A stretch of DNA of 46,811 nucleotides, from NCBI RefSeq assembly GCF_002154725.1, contig NZ_MTAW01000096.1, positions 1 to 46,811 on the forward strand, written 5' to 3'. Shown in pieces: positions 36,759 to 45,650 of the stretch. The translations under genes were made by a program, and so were the position numbers. Under the pieces are notes generated by a model. That model was given only the letters and a program-made list of their open reading frames with translations. It was not told the origin of the DNA and ran no database searches. Positions within the stretch are counted from its first letter, which is position 1. Every line of letters begins with the position of its first letter. This DNA comes from Nostoc sp. 106C. Lineage in GTDB: Bacteria; Cyanobacteriota; Cyanobacteriia; Cyanobacteriales; Nostocaceae.

Positions 36759-37346
36759 TTAATTCCGCCCAGCTAGAACTCGTCCGGCACTCACATCCAA
36801 ATCTGAGAAAATGGGAGAGATGATGCGTTCTTGCCCACGAAATGCGATCGCATCATAAAACCCTTCTAATAAAGTGCATACTGTTACCACTCCTGGAATC
36901 GGATCAATAATCCAGTATTCAGGAATTTCTAGAACAGCAGACTCGGAACGCTTGCTGCGGTAATCTGTGGTTTGAGTTGATTCGCTAACGACTTCTACTA
37001 CCAATATGGGGAAAGGTTGATTGAATTCAATGACCGCTTCCCGGTTGAAGAGTGCTTTCCACTCCTCTGTTGGTAAAACTACCACATCTGGAACCCGCGA
37101 AGTATCCCAGCGTCCGCCGCGTGGTGAAAGAATCCCGACGGCAAACTTTTGTGCTGTCCAATTCCTTCCCATTTTGGCACTTTCGTGATTAAAGGTTTGC
37201 TCTAGAAACTTGGAAATTCCGCCGTGCTTACCAGTGCCAAGACTGATGGGGATTAATTCTCCATCAACCAATTCGTATTGGGTGTCTGTGCCATCGTCAT
37301 ACTTGAGACAATCGGCAAAAGTAAGTTTTTTGGTTGCTGCGGTCAT
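36759..37346 (-). CDS. Uma2 family (DUF820) predicted endonuclease
   Basis: 195 residues from ATG 37344-37346 (MTAATKKLTFADCLKYDDG), chosen because GAGGAG stands 10 bases ahead; an upstream in-frame ATG adds seven codons. PD-(D/E)XK-like residues: Glu/Asp in QYELVDGELIPI, Asp in RVPDVVVLP, and Glu-x-x in FPILVVEVVSEST. Uma2 proteins are greatly expanded in cyanobacteria and named after a Thermus or cyanobacterial study; in vivo targets are unknown. It lies downstream of plmA with 35 bases between. Confidence 0.88.
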   Translation of the reverse strand: MTAATKKLTFADCLKYDDGTDTQYELVDGELIPISLGTGKHGGISKFLEQTFNHESAKMGRNWTAQKFAVGILSPRGGRWDTSRVPDVVVLPTEEWKALFNREAVIEFNQPFPILVVEVVSESTQTTDYRSKRSESAVLEIPEYWIIDPIPGVVTVCTLLEGFYDAIAFRGQERIISPIFSDLDVSAGRVLAGRN

Positions 37347-37380
37347 AGCGATCGCGCTCCTCATCATTGTGGCTAGATGA

Positions 37381-38370
37381 TTAACCCAAACCCAATTCTC
37401 GTTTCAATAAATTAATCGACTTAGTACCAATGTAATTATCAACCTTAATTAATTTGGGCGGGCGAATAATATCTTCAGATGCAGCTTGTACCGCAGCTTG
37501 CACCGCTGCATAACTTGCTTGATCGCTGATGATTACTTCAGCTCGCTTGACGATCGCCTGAAGTTTGTAAGCATCTTTTGGTTGCGTAGTCATCACCAGT
37601 AGTTCATCCCCCCGCAGTCCGTGGAGAATAACTTCGGCGGCGCGAGCAATTCCAGAACTCAGGCTAACTATGCCGACACAATTTTCTTTGGGCAAGGTTT
37701 TCAGCAGATTGAGTTCTTTGGAATAGTCATAGATATCTAAAGGAATCACCCGTACAGCTTTCGGGGCAGCAATTTCTTCTACATCTCCTATAAAATACCG
37801 ACTAGTAACGACTGTGGCAGAGGAAGTTTTATCTAGTACAGCCGTTAATTCTTCCATTGGTACTAACTGTATTGGTATATGCAAAGCTTTTTCTAATTCA
37901 TATACCATCAACTCGCCTGCACCGATGTCGTAAGAAGGCACTGCCACCAACACTTGGGAACTGCAACGCAAGCGCCAATCCATTTCCGCTAAAAATAATT
38001 CTCTCGCCTCCGAGAGAGAACATCCTTGGGAAAGTAGCTCATCAAGTGCTTGCTGCACAATTTTGTAGGCATCGGGATGTTGCTTAAGAGTCGGTGATTG
38101 CAGCTTGCTACCGCCCTCATGACCTTGGGCACGTACATAAATCCCTGAACCAGCTAAGCTTTCGACAAATCCGTCTTCTTCTAGCTGACGGTAAACCTTG
38201 CTGATAGTATTGCGGTGTAAACCAGTTTGCATTGCCAGCGCTCGTGTACTCGGTAATTTATACCCAGGTGGATATTGCCGGGAAGCGATCGCAAACCGGA
38301 TTTGATTAAACAGCTGGGTTGATGCGGGAATTTCACTGTCTGGCTGAATGCGGAATTGAATCATCACCAA
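37381..38370 (-). CDS. plmA: GntR-family regulator PlmA
   Basis: 329 residues. The N-terminal winged helix (IPASTQLFNQIRFAIASRQYPPGYKLPSTRALAMQTGLHRNTISKVYRQLEEDGFVE) is of the GntR/YtrA kind. The remaining 230 residues form a ligand- or partner-binding domain peculiar to cyanobacteria. PlmA was found in Anabaena as a plasmid-maintenance regulator and later shown to bind the PII-PipX complex, linking it to nitrogen status; it is nearly universal in cyanobacteria. The identification rests on the QFRIQPDSEIPASTQLFNQI start and length. Divergent from the dienelactone hydrolase gene over 190 bases. Confidence 0.88.
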   Translation of the reverse strand: MVMIQFRIQPDSEIPASTQLFNQIRFAIASRQYPPGYKLPSTRALAMQTGLHRNTISKVYRQLEEDGFVESLAGSGIYVRAQGHEGGSKLQSPTLKQHPDAYKIVQQALDELLSQGCSLSEARELFLAEMDWRLRCSSQVLVAVPSYDIGAGELMVYELEKALHIPIQLVPMEELTAVLDKTSSATVVTSRYFIGDVEEIAAPKAVRVIPLDIYDYSKELNLLKTLPKENCVGIVSLSSGIARAAEVILHGLRGDELLVMTTQPKDAYKLQAIVKRAEVIISDQASYAAVQAAVQAASEDIIRPPKLIKVDNYIGTKSINLLKRELGLG

Positions 38371-38563
38371 ACCTCCTAGGTGCTAGTGGCGGCATGTGAC
38401 CAGCTGCATCTGCTACTTGTTAAATATTTTATTTATACATTGAATTTCTTTAGAGGAAATTTCTAGCGTACTGACTTTTGTTAATTGATAATCTGATGAC
38501 AGAAAGCTTTGAGATACTGGCATAGTTATATCAAACAATCATGCAACCCTGGTAAAAACTATT

Positions 38564-39304
38564 ATGACAGAGCGAGCAATCGACACCAAAACGGTTCAAA
38601 TTTCGCAAGATAATTTTTCAATATTAGCTTACTTAGCACAACCACAAGAATCAGGCTCTTACCCAGCAATTGTCGTATTGCAAGAGATTTTCGGTGTTAA
38701 CGATCATATTCGGGATGTCACAGAACGGATCGCTCGATTGGGTTATATAGCGATCGCGCCTGCACTTTTCCAACGCCAAGCACCGGGTTTTGAAACTGGC
38801 TATACTCCAGAGGATATCGAAATTGGTAGAGGCTATGCCATGCAAACCAAAGCTTCAGAATTGTTGGGCGATATTCAAGCCGCGATCGATTACTTGAAAA
38901 CCCTCCCGAATGTTAAAAAAGATAGCTTTGGCTGTATAGGATTTTGCTTTGGTGGCCATGTAGCATATCTTGCTGCCACACTACCAGATATCAAAGCTAC
39001 TGCTTCCTTCTATGGTGCGGGAATTACTACCCGTACACCAGGGGGCGGTGACCCCACTGTTACTCGTACCAACCAAATTAAAGGTACGCTTTACGCCTTT
39101 TTTGGGATGGAAGATGTAAGCATTCCTGTTGAACAGGTAGATGAAATTGAAGCAGCGTTAGAAAAATACAAAATTCCGCACCGTGCGTTTCGCTACGATG
39201 GAGCTGATCACGGATTTTTCTGCGACCGTCGCGCCAGCTATAATCCTAAAGTTGCCGCCGATGCTTGGGAGCAGGTGAAACAACTCTTTGGTCAACTGGC
39301 CTGA
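38564..39304 (+). CDS. Dienelactone hydrolase family protein
   Basis: 246 residues. Alpha/beta hydrolase with the family start YLAQPQESGSYPAIVVLQEIFGVNDHIRD, nucleophilic Cys in IGCIGFCFGGHVAYLAA, acid Asp in FGMEDVSIP and His in DGADHGFFCDRRASYN. Family members hydrolyse dienelactone in aromatic degradation, but most bacterial copies have unknown substrates. Divergent from plmA; 78 bases ahead of the S1-domain gene and possibly co-transcribed with it. Confidence 0.93.
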   Translation: MTERAIDTKTVQISQDNFSILAYLAQPQESGSYPAIVVLQEIFGVNDHIRDVTERIARLGYIAIAPALFQRQAPGFETGYTPEDIEIGRGYAMQTKASELLGDIQAAIDYLKTLPNVKKDSFGCIGFCFGGHVAYLAATLPDIKATASFYGAGITTRTPGGGDPTVTRTNQIKGTLYAFFGMEDVSIPVEQVDEIEAALEKYKIPHRAFRYDGADHGFFCDRRASYNPKVAADAWEQVKQLFGQLA

Positions 39305-39382
39305 AAACCTACACCGTCAGTAGGGGTAAAGCACATTGCTAAACCCCTACAACTGACCACTAATAATTTATATTCAAACGTC

Positions 39383-40285
39383 ATGAATTCCGAATCGAAA
39401 CGTTCTCAAACAGCCAATTCGCCATTTACAATGGACGATTTTGCCAAAGCGCTGGAAAAACACGACTACCAGTTTCAAAAGGGACAGGTGGTACATGGCA
39501 AAGTTTTCCAACTTGACCATGATGGGGCCTATGTCGATATTGGTGGCAAGTCGTCAGCCTTTATTCCCCGTGATGAGGCTGCTTTGAGAGCAGTTACCGA
39601 TTTGTCTGAGGTGCTACCACTGCAAGAGGAACTAGAGTTTTTAATTATCCGGGAACAGGATGCAGAAGGTCAAGTAACCCTTTCTAGAAAACAATTAGAA
39701 ATTCAGCACATTTGGGAACGGCTGGTAGAAATGCAAGAAAATTCCCAAACTGTACCAGTGCGGGTTACAGGAGTAAATAAAGGTGGTGTCACCGTTGAAC
39801 TTCAATCTTTGCGGGGATTTATTCCGCGATCGCACTTGATTGAGCGTGATAATTTAGAAGCGCTCAAGGGTCAAACTCTAACTGCTGGTTTCTTGGAAGT
39901 AGACCGCAATAACAAAAAGCTGATACTTTCCCAGCGTTTGGCGACTCGTTCTAGCAACTTTAGCTTGTTAGAACTAGGTCAATTAGTGGAAGGTAAAGTA
40001 ACTGGCATTAAATCTTTTGGCGTATTTATAGATTTAGATGGTGTCAGCGCCTTACTGCATATCAAACAAGTCAGCCAAAAATTTATTGAGTCTCTAGATA
40101 AAGTATTTCAAGTCGGTCAGCCGATTAAAGCTGTGATTATTGACTTAGATGAAGGTAAAGGCCGCGTTGCACTTTCCACCAGAGTTTTAGAAAATTTCCC
40201 CGGTGAAGTTTTAGAGAATATGGATGAAGTGATGGCTTCTGCGGAAGCGCGTGCTAATCGTGCTAGTCAAAAATCTGCGGAATAG
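39383..40285 (+). CDS. S1-domain RNA-binding protein (ribosomal protein S1-like)
   Basis: 300 residues with three S1 modules: about 34-103 (KGQVVHGKVFQLDHDGAYVDIGGKSSAFIP), about 121-187 (VPVRVTGVNKGGVTVELQSLRGFIPRSHL) and about 201-268 (GQLVEGKVTGIKSFGVFIDLDGVSALLHI). Bacterial S1 usually has six modules; cyanobacteria have short S1 proteins with three, in two paralogues (Rps1a and Rps1b), and this is one of them. They bind mRNA leaders at the 30S subunit. A clear terminator follows. Confidence 0.92.
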   Translation: MNSESKRSQTANSPFTMDDFAKALEKHDYQFQKGQVVHGKVFQLDHDGAYVDIGGKSSAFIPRDEAALRAVTDLSEVLPLQEELEFLIIREQDAEGQVTLSRKQLEIQHIWERLVEMQENSQTVPVRVTGVNKGGVTVELQSLRGFIPRSHLIERDNLEALKGQTLTAGFLEVDRNNKKLILSQRLATRSSNFSLLELGQLVEGKVTGIKSFGVFIDLDGVSALLHIKQVSQKFIESLDKVFQVGQPIKAVIIDLDEGKGRVALSTRVLENFPGEVLENMDEVMASAEARANRASQKSAE

Positions 40286-40322
40286 CAGCTTTCATTAAGC
40301 ACACTATTTATTTCCACTCATC

Positions 40323-40370
40323 AGACGCTTTTCTTACAACCCCTTGGGCAAGAAGAAAGCGTCTTTGTAT
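40323..40370 (+). terminator. Terminator after the S1-domain gene
   Basis: AGACGCTTT (40323-40331) pairs with AAAGCGTCT (40356-40364), nine base pairs, followed by TTGTATT. It lies about 40 bases after the stop codon. Confidence 0.8.
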
Positions 40371-40411
40371 TAACGCACTATAAATAGGAATAGCATACAA
40401 ATAGCACAATA

Positions 40412-40975
40412 CTAACTACCCATTTTTAACCAACCAAAAACTTGTTCGACAGTTAGTACTAGCTCAATTTCTGATAAGACGGGTAAAGAATCTTTTCCCT
40501 GGAGCAGCAATGGCTGTTGCTCTGGTAAAAATACTAAGATACTGAAGTCATCAGGGTCAAGAAACCATCCTAAGCGGCTACCATACTTTAGACAGTGCAA
40601 AATATTGCCAATTACTTTATTGGGTTTTTGTTCTGGCGATAGAATTTCAATTGTCCAATCTGGGGGGAGTTCAAAGTTATCAGGAACTTCTCCATCAACG
40701 ATGAATGGTATGCGCGTCCACTGAAATACAGCCACATCGGGTACGATCGAGCGTGAGCCAAAACTACAGCGTAATTCAGGAAACGCATAGGCAATTCTGC
40801 GATCCTCTGCAACTTGATTGACCGCAGCACAGATTTTACCTTGCAAGCGGCTGTGTCTCCCTTTGGGCATGGGCTTTTGAACTATCTCACCGTTGATATA
40901 TTCGCTAGCAGGCTTGGTTTCTGGGAGCTTAAGAAATTCTTCCAGGGTGAGGGGTTGGGCAGTTGTGGCGCTCAT
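40412..40975 (-). CDS. Uma2 family (DUF820) predicted endonuclease
   Basis: 187 residues from ATG 40973-40975 (MSATTAQPLTLEEFLKLPETKPASEY), supported by TTGGAG six bases upstream; the frame remains open eight codons further. Core features: YINGEIVQKPMPKGRHSRLQGKI, SIVPDVAVFQW and DWTIEILSPEQKPNKV, giving the Asp, Glu and Lys of a PD-(D/E)XK site. It is the second Uma2 copy in the window and only distantly similar to the first (36759-37346). Confidence 0.9.
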   Translation of the reverse strand: MSATTAQPLTLEEFLKLPETKPASEYINGEIVQKPMPKGRHSRLQGKICAAVNQVAEDRRIAYAFPELRCSFGSRSIVPDVAVFQWTRIPFIVDGEVPDNFELPPDWTIEILSPEQKPNKVIGNILHCLKYGSRLGWFLDPDDFSILVFLPEQQPLLLQGKDSLPVLSEIELVLTVEQVFGWLKMGS

Positions 40976-41186
40976 AGCTCCAAAAATCCTGCATGACAAG
41001 ATGTATTTTTAGTCTAACAAACCGAAGGCTTGCCACTTGATTAAAGAGCGATATTCGACTGCTTTTGAGTAGGCAAATTAAAACTCCCTAATAAATATCA
41101 ACCAAGTTTAGACAGATAAATTTCTCAAGGAGAATTGATACCGAAAACATTGATTCACCCTAGTAGTTCACTGAATTTTTTACACT

Positions 41187-41681
41187 TTATGTTCTCTCAC
41201 AACTTAAAATTTTATATTCACAAACTTTCTTTCGCAGTTCTTCTAACTTTTCTGGATTAAAAGCAAATTGAATTAACTCAACTAATTGTTCCCAACTATG
41301 TAATATATCTTCGGAGTGGGCTTGCCAAAATTCATTAGCGAAAAATTCTGTCCACCATTGGGGTGCTTGCTTATTTTGATGAGGTTCATTTTGCTTGCGC
41401 CAGCGTCTACGCCATTTCACAAAGTCTGATTTATTAGGTGGTTGTACACCCAGAATTGGCGGAAAATCAGCGTAGCTCACAAATTTACTCAAGCCCTTAC
41501 CGTGGACATAAACCATGTAATGCCAGCATTCTACTGTATATATCTCTTCAACGCTGATTTGGAATATTAAGCAGATTGCCTCTTCGGTAACAAATCGCGC
41601 TAGTGGGTGAACAATTGCTGATTTATGAACTATTTTCGATTCACGGATGACAAGCGCTTTTGGCTTGAGTGATGATAACAT
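41187..41681 (-). CDS. Hypothetical protein
   Basis: 164 residues, no family recognised. It is rich in Trp (WHYMVYVHG, FVKWRRRWRKQN, PQWWTEFFANEFW) and has no membrane segment or known motif. The start ATG 41679-41681 is preceded by a set of degenerate 20-bp repeats (41696-41756) that may regulate it. Coding appears real because the frame is long, uses a balanced amino-acid set and begins close to these repeats. Confidence 0.6.
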   Translation of the reverse strand: MLSSLKPKALVIRESKIVHKSAIVHPLARFVTEEAICLIFQISVEEIYTVECWHYMVYVHGKGLSKFVSYADFPPILGVQPPNKSDFVKWRRRWRKQNEPHQNKQAPQWWTEFFANEFWQAHSEDILHSWEQLVELIQFAFNPEKLEELRKKVCEYKILSCERT

Positions 41682-41695
41682 AAAGTTAAATTTCT

Positions 41696-41756
41696 GTTTA
41701 AAAGGAATGCCTTCCGTTTAAATGGAATGCTTACCGTTGAAAGAGACAACATCTCC
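41696..41756. repeat. 20-bp degenerate tandem repeat, about three copies
   Basis: GTTTAAAAGGAATGCCTTCC (41696-41715), GTTTAAATGGAATGCTTACC (41716-41735) and a weaker GTTGAAAGAGACAACATCTCC (41736-41756) follow head to tail just upstream of the minus-strand hypothetical gene. The second copy differs from the first at three positions. Possible operator array. Confidence 0.65.
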
Positions 41757-41880
41757 TTTAACGGGATATGTGTAAAAAACCCAAATGCAATCGCCCTTTA
41801 GTTTTCCAGGCCAGAGGGCGATTGTTATTATTAGAATATAATAATTAAACGACTCATATAAGTCATTTGTCAAGCAAATT

Positions 41881-42093
41881 ATGGGAATGGTTAGGCTAAA
41901 GATTCGAGAATTTGCTGCGGAGAAGGGCTGGACGCTGAAAGAGGTATCTGACCGTTCTGGTGTAGTTTATAGTACTCTCAGAACCTATGCGCGATCGCCT
42001 GGGCTAGCAACTGTAGATTTTACCGCAATTCAGAAGTTAGCACGGACTTTTGATGTGATGATTGAGGAATTAGTTGAGGTTGTGCAGGAATAA
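41881..42093 (+). CDS. Small XRE-family helix-turn-helix regulator
   Basis: 70 residues, nearly all one Cro/CI-type HTH: LKIREFAAEKGWTLKEVSDRSGVVYSTLRTYARSPGLATVDFTAIQKLARTFDVMIEELVEVVQ. Size and sequence fit stand-alone antitoxin-like or phage-type regulators. No toxin gene follows directly on the same strand; the next gene is a VapBC-type pair on the other strand. The start ATG 41881 is the natural one for the fold. Confidence 0.85.
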   Translation: MGMVRLKIREFAAEKGWTLKEVSDRSGVVYSTLRTYARSPGLATVDFTAIQKLARTFDVMIEELVEVVQE

Positions 42094-42132
42094 TTGATGT
42101 TTGCATTAGGGATGAGAGCGATTGCTTTTATA

Positions 42133-42588
42133 TTAGGGCAATGGTGGAACATCAAAGTCATTAAACGAACAAACATCATAAGATGAAGTAGATAATGCCC
42201 TTACCAGCTTCCCGTCAAGAGTTAGCAAAGTAGCACCAGCCTGCTGTGAAAGTGCAACATAAGAAGCATCGTAGGCAGAAATTCCCTAAGTCAAGGCGAT
42301 AGTAACTGCATCTGCCATTAAGTCAGCTGTAGAAACGACACGCAAAGGAAAGCGTTTGAGAGTTGCTAAATCTACTGGAACATCAGAAACAGCATAAAGT
42401 CTGGCGCGGACATACTTCCAGATAATATTGCCACACTCAATATAAAACAGGTCTGGAACAAAGATTGCTGTTTGAGGATTGGTAAGGTGAACAAACAGTT
42501 GATTAACTTTCGGTGTTAGTGGATCATCAGGTATAAATTGCTTAATAGCAACACTAGCATCTACAACGCACCTAAGAGAGATAGTCAT
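42133..42588 (-). pseudogene. PIN-domain (VapC-type) toxin interrupted by an amber codon
   Basis: ATG 42586-42588 opens LRCVVDASVAIKQFIPDD (first catalytic Asp), then FVPDLFYIECGNIIWKY (Glu). After 100 codons there is a TAG at 42286-42288. The same frame continues past it as GISAYDASYVALSQQAGATLLTLDGKLVRAL to TAA 42133, which contains the third and fourth acidic residues of the PIN active site (A-Y-D and T-L-D). Unless the TAG is suppressed, the product lacks half the active site. The ATG overlaps the antitoxin stop by four bases, the usual VapBC coupling. Confidence 0.85.
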
Positions 42589-42851
42589 CTGTCGCGGTCT
42601 TCCCGAATTAACGCAGTGCTATCAGGCCATTCCACATCAGTTCGACGACTTTCACGACGAAGACGAATTTCCTCTAAAAGTTTTGGCACATTCTTTCGCC
42701 TTTCGTCTTCCGTTTCCTGTGTCTTTGTTTCCAAGGCATTCTGCAATATTGTAATAACTTGAGCATCAACTGAGCTATTTTCAGCTTTAGCTAACTCTTG
42801 CAGAAGTTCGTATAACTCATCAGGTATATTTAGTGGATGAAGGGTAGCCAT
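42585..42851 (-). CDS. VapB/FitA-like antitoxin
   Basis: 88 residues from ATG 42849-42851 (MATLHPLNIPDELYELLQELAKAENSSVDAQVITILQNAL), a ribbon-helix-helix start typical of FitA/VapB antitoxins, with a charged C-terminal half (RRESRRTDVEWPDSTALIREDRDR) for toxin binding. This start has GGGAGG eight bases ahead; an upstream in-frame codon would add five residues. It overlaps the PIN toxin start by four bases. With the toxin broken, it may now act only as a DNA-binding autoregulator. Confidence 0.85.
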   Translation of the reverse strand: MATLHPLNIPDELYELLQELAKAENSSVDAQVITILQNALETKTQETEDERRKNVPKLLEEIRLRRESRRTDVEWPDSTALIREDRDR

Positions 42852-42964
42852 ATCTTGACCTCCCAAAAGAATTTATTGGTAATGGTAGCACGATACAAGC
42901 AAGGGGAAGAAAAGAGAATAATAGGCAATATTAGCGATAAGATACGCCGCTTCTAAGCTTGCTA

Positions 42965-43996
42965 CTAAACATCCAAACTCAACGATGTTTCTATTAATGA
43001 AGATTGTTGTCTTTTTGGCTGTGTATCTTTTTTCCCTGGTAGTAAACCAGCAGCATACATGATTGCAATTATAGATAAAACTACCATTAGCACATATAAA
43101 ATTATATTACTTGTAGATTCACCAGTTATTGGATATGGGTTTACAGGTGGTGCTATCACTTGAGTGATTGATGAATTAGATGCAGTTGAAAGTGTATCTA
43201 AATCTTTTAGGATTTCTTCAACTGATTGATATCTTACTTGGGATTCGTAGCGAACCATTTTAGTCAAAATACTTGCTAACCAATCACTAACGTTTGCTTT
43301 ATCTCGCCAAATAACCTCTCCTAAATTATCTATTGGCAAAAATTGAGGTTCTAAACCTGTGAGTGCTTCAATTACTGTCATTCCTAATGCATAAATATCG
43401 CTGTTGGGTTGAGGAAAGCCTCGCATTTGTTCTACTGGAGCATAACCTTGTGTATAAATTTGAGTTCCTGGTTTTTGTAGCCTAGTATTATTAACAATAA
43501 ATTCTTTGACGGCACCGAAGTCAATTAGAAATAAATTATCGTGCTTGTCTAGAATTATATTATCGGGTTTAATATCACGATGAATGACATTATTGCTGTG
43601 TACAAACACAAGAATATTTATTAGTTTATTTAAAATTTTTATAACTTCAGGCTCTTTTAACTTTTGCCGATATTTTATTTCTTGACTTAAAGTATTTCCC
43701 TGAATATATTGTTGGATTAAGTAAAACTCTTGATTTTCTTCTACGTATTGAAAAAATTTAGGAATTTGTGGATGCCCATTTAACTTTTCCAGAATTATTA
43801 CTTCGCGTTGAAATAGTTCCTTAGCTATAGCAACTTCACTTTGCTTAGTGCTAGAGAAAGTAAAATGCTTAACAGCATACTGGACTCCAGACTGAAACAA
43901 GTCGTTGGCTAGATAAGTTTTGCTAAAACCACCCTCCCCAAGCAATGCAACAATCTCGTAACGTCGACTGATAATTTTTGAAATCCCTGTATTCAT
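42965..43996 (-). CDS. Membrane-anchored Ser/Thr protein kinase (Hanks type)
   Basis: 343 residues from ATG 43994-43996; a TTG start at 44026 would add ten. The kinase domain is complete: Gly-rich loop LLGEGGFSKTYLA, Lys in YAVKHF, catalytic VIHRDIKPDN, IDFGAVKEF, activation segment ending GYAPVEQM, and IYALGMTVIEALTG. One membrane segment lies near the C-terminus (NIILYVLMVVLSIIAIMYAAGLL, about 297-318) with a short Lys/Gln-rich tail outside, so there is no extracellular sensor domain. It is divergent from the ZorA-like gene across 220 bases, suggesting linked regulation or function. Confidence 0.92.
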   Translation of the reverse strand: MNTGISKIISRRYEIVALLGEGGFSKTYLANDLFQSGVQYAVKHFTFSSTKQSEVAIAKELFQREVIILEKLNGHPQIPKFFQYVEENQEFYLIQQYIQGNTLSQEIKYRQKLKEPEVIKILNKLINILVFVHSNNVIHRDIKPDNIILDKHDNLFLIDFGAVKEFIVNNTRLQKPGTQIYTQGYAPVEQMRGFPQPNSDIYALGMTVIEALTGLEPQFLPIDNLGEVIWRDKANVSDWLASILTKMVRYESQVRYQSVEEILKDLDTLSTASNSSITQVIAPPVNPYPITGESTSNIILYVLMVVLSIIAIMYAAGLLPGKKDTQPKRQQSSLIETSLSLDV

Positions 43997-44216
43997 GTGA
44001 CACCACCGTGGCAGAGATTGTCCCAAGCAATCCTTGTCAATTTGGATTCAATGCTCTAAGTCAAAACTAGGAACCTAGGCTGAACTTAGAAGATGATTGA
44101 CTAATTGTATTTAAGGTATTTTATACTACAACCAACATGATATGATAAACTTTACGTACTTAGAATTTTTATTACATATTTTTCGTCTATTAATAAGTTT
44201 TTGAAGTTGCTAAATT

Positions 44217-45629
44217 ATGAATCAACTTTCAATCCGTTATGGTGTATTTATAATTTGTTTTGTATTGTTTCTGCTTTATTTAATTACGCCATCATTTATA
44301 CCTTGGTTTCCTTTTTTAATAGTGCTTGCCTTTGTGGGTTTAACTTTAAAATCTACTATTGACGGTATTCGCCTGAAGAATACTTTACTTAAACAAGTAG
44401 ATATCATTGAACAACGAATTCAGATTGAACTTGTTCAGAAAGTTAAAGCTATTAGTAAAAATCAATATGAAAAAATTAATAAAATAGCTTTAATAGAAAA
44501 AAGATGTAGTGAAAATCAAGAATTAAAAATTTGGGAAAGACATAAGCGCTCTTATCAATTACTTCCCAATTCCCTATTAGCTCTTGGCTTACTGGGAACG
44601 TTCTTGGGTATTACAATGAATTTATTTTTGATAAGTAGAAACACTGGTGGTGAACTGCAATTGCAAAAAGCCTTACCAGATATTATCGGCTCAATGGCGA
44701 TCGCATTCGTTAGTAGTCTGTCTGCTTTAGCTGGAAGTGTTTTCCTGACGAAGTTTCATCCTACTTATGATTTAGACTTAGAGAAGGATAAACTGCTGAT
44801 TTCGTTAGAAGATTATCTTGATAATGATTTTTTTCTCTCTCAAAATCAGCCAACTGTAGCAGAAAAGATTGATGTTTTAATTAAATCTATAGACAACTAT
44901 TCCAAAAGCTTAAACAGTTTTATTACAACTCTACCTAAAAATACTCAAGATTTTCAAAATGCTGTCACAGCAGCTTCTAATACATTAAATACATCTGCTA
45001 ATAATTTTCAGGCTGTAGCAAATCAGTCTTCGCAGTCGATGCAAACAGGCGCTAATGTCTTAAGCAATGCTACTAATAATTTAGCAAGATTAACAACAAC
45101 TTTCTCAGATATCACATCTTCTCTTCGCGACTCAACCAAATCTTTCGATTATGCAATAGATAAATTAGAAGATTATGCAGATAATCTCCAAGATATTGGT
45201 AAGGCTTTAGTGAATAACTCTTCACAAATCCAGAGCTTAATTCAAAATACTCAACAAAACTTAGAGCGTGTGAGCGATCGCCTAGTACAAAATGCTAATA
45301 CACTATCAGCAACTAGCCAATCATTCAATAATAATGTATCACAGCTAACGACATCTTTAACTCAGCACACAGGACAAGTTGGCAACCACAATAATAGATT
45401 GCAGAGTTTAGCTGGGGTAATTGAAAATACTACACAGTCTTCTAATACAAATATATCGCAAGTAGTATCAGTGTTAAATCAAAATGCATCGCTACTGAGC
45501 AACCAAATTAATCAATTACAGAATATAGCAGAGAACATTGATCGGAATTCTCAAACAATGAAGCAAATCCAGACTAATTTTTCTGATTTATTAAATGCAT
45601 TAGTACAATTGCAAAAAACTGGAGGATAG
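44217..45629 (+). CDS. MotA/TolQ/ExbB-like channel protein with long tail (ZorA-like)
   Basis: 470 residues. Four hydrophobic spans: about 8-25, 28-46, 115-138 and 157-179. The motif SLLALGLLGTFLGIT in span 3 and the small-residue-rich SMAIAFVSSLSALAGSV in span 4 are typical of MotA/ExbB stator subunits of the ZorA group. After residue 215 comes a 250-residue Asn/Gln/Ser/Thr-rich helical tail with chemoreceptor-like heptads (NTLNTSANNFQAVANQSSQ, SIDNYSKSL), comparable to the long cytoplasmic tail of ZorA. Zorya is an anti-phage system in which a ZorA5-ZorB2 proton-driven motor signals infection to DNA-acting effectors. The next gene, 21 bases on, is the matching MotB/ZorB-like subunit. Confidence 0.8.
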   Translation: MNQLSIRYGVFIICFVLFLLYLITPSFIPWFPFLIVLAFVGLTLKSTIDGIRLKNTLLKQVDIIEQRIQIELVQKVKAISKNQYEKINKIALIEKRCSENQELKIWERHKRSYQLLPNSLLALGLLGTFLGITMNLFLISRNTGGELQLQKALPDIIGSMAIAFVSSLSALAGSVFLTKFHPTYDLDLEKDKLLISLEDYLDNDFFLSQNQPTVAEKIDVLIKSIDNYSKSLNSFITTLPKNTQDFQNAVTAASNTLNTSANNFQAVANQSSQSMQTGANVLSNATNNLARLTTTFSDITSSLRDSTKSFDYAIDKLEDYADNLQDIGKALVNNSSQIQSLIQNTQQNLERVSDRLVQNANTLSATSQSFNNNVSQLTTSLTQHTGQVGNHNNRLQSLAGVIENTTQSSNTNISQVVSVLNQNASLLSNQINQLQNIAENIDRNSQTMKQIQTNFSDLLNALVQLQKTGG

Positions 45630-45650
45630 CCTCAATGGAGAAATTGGAAG

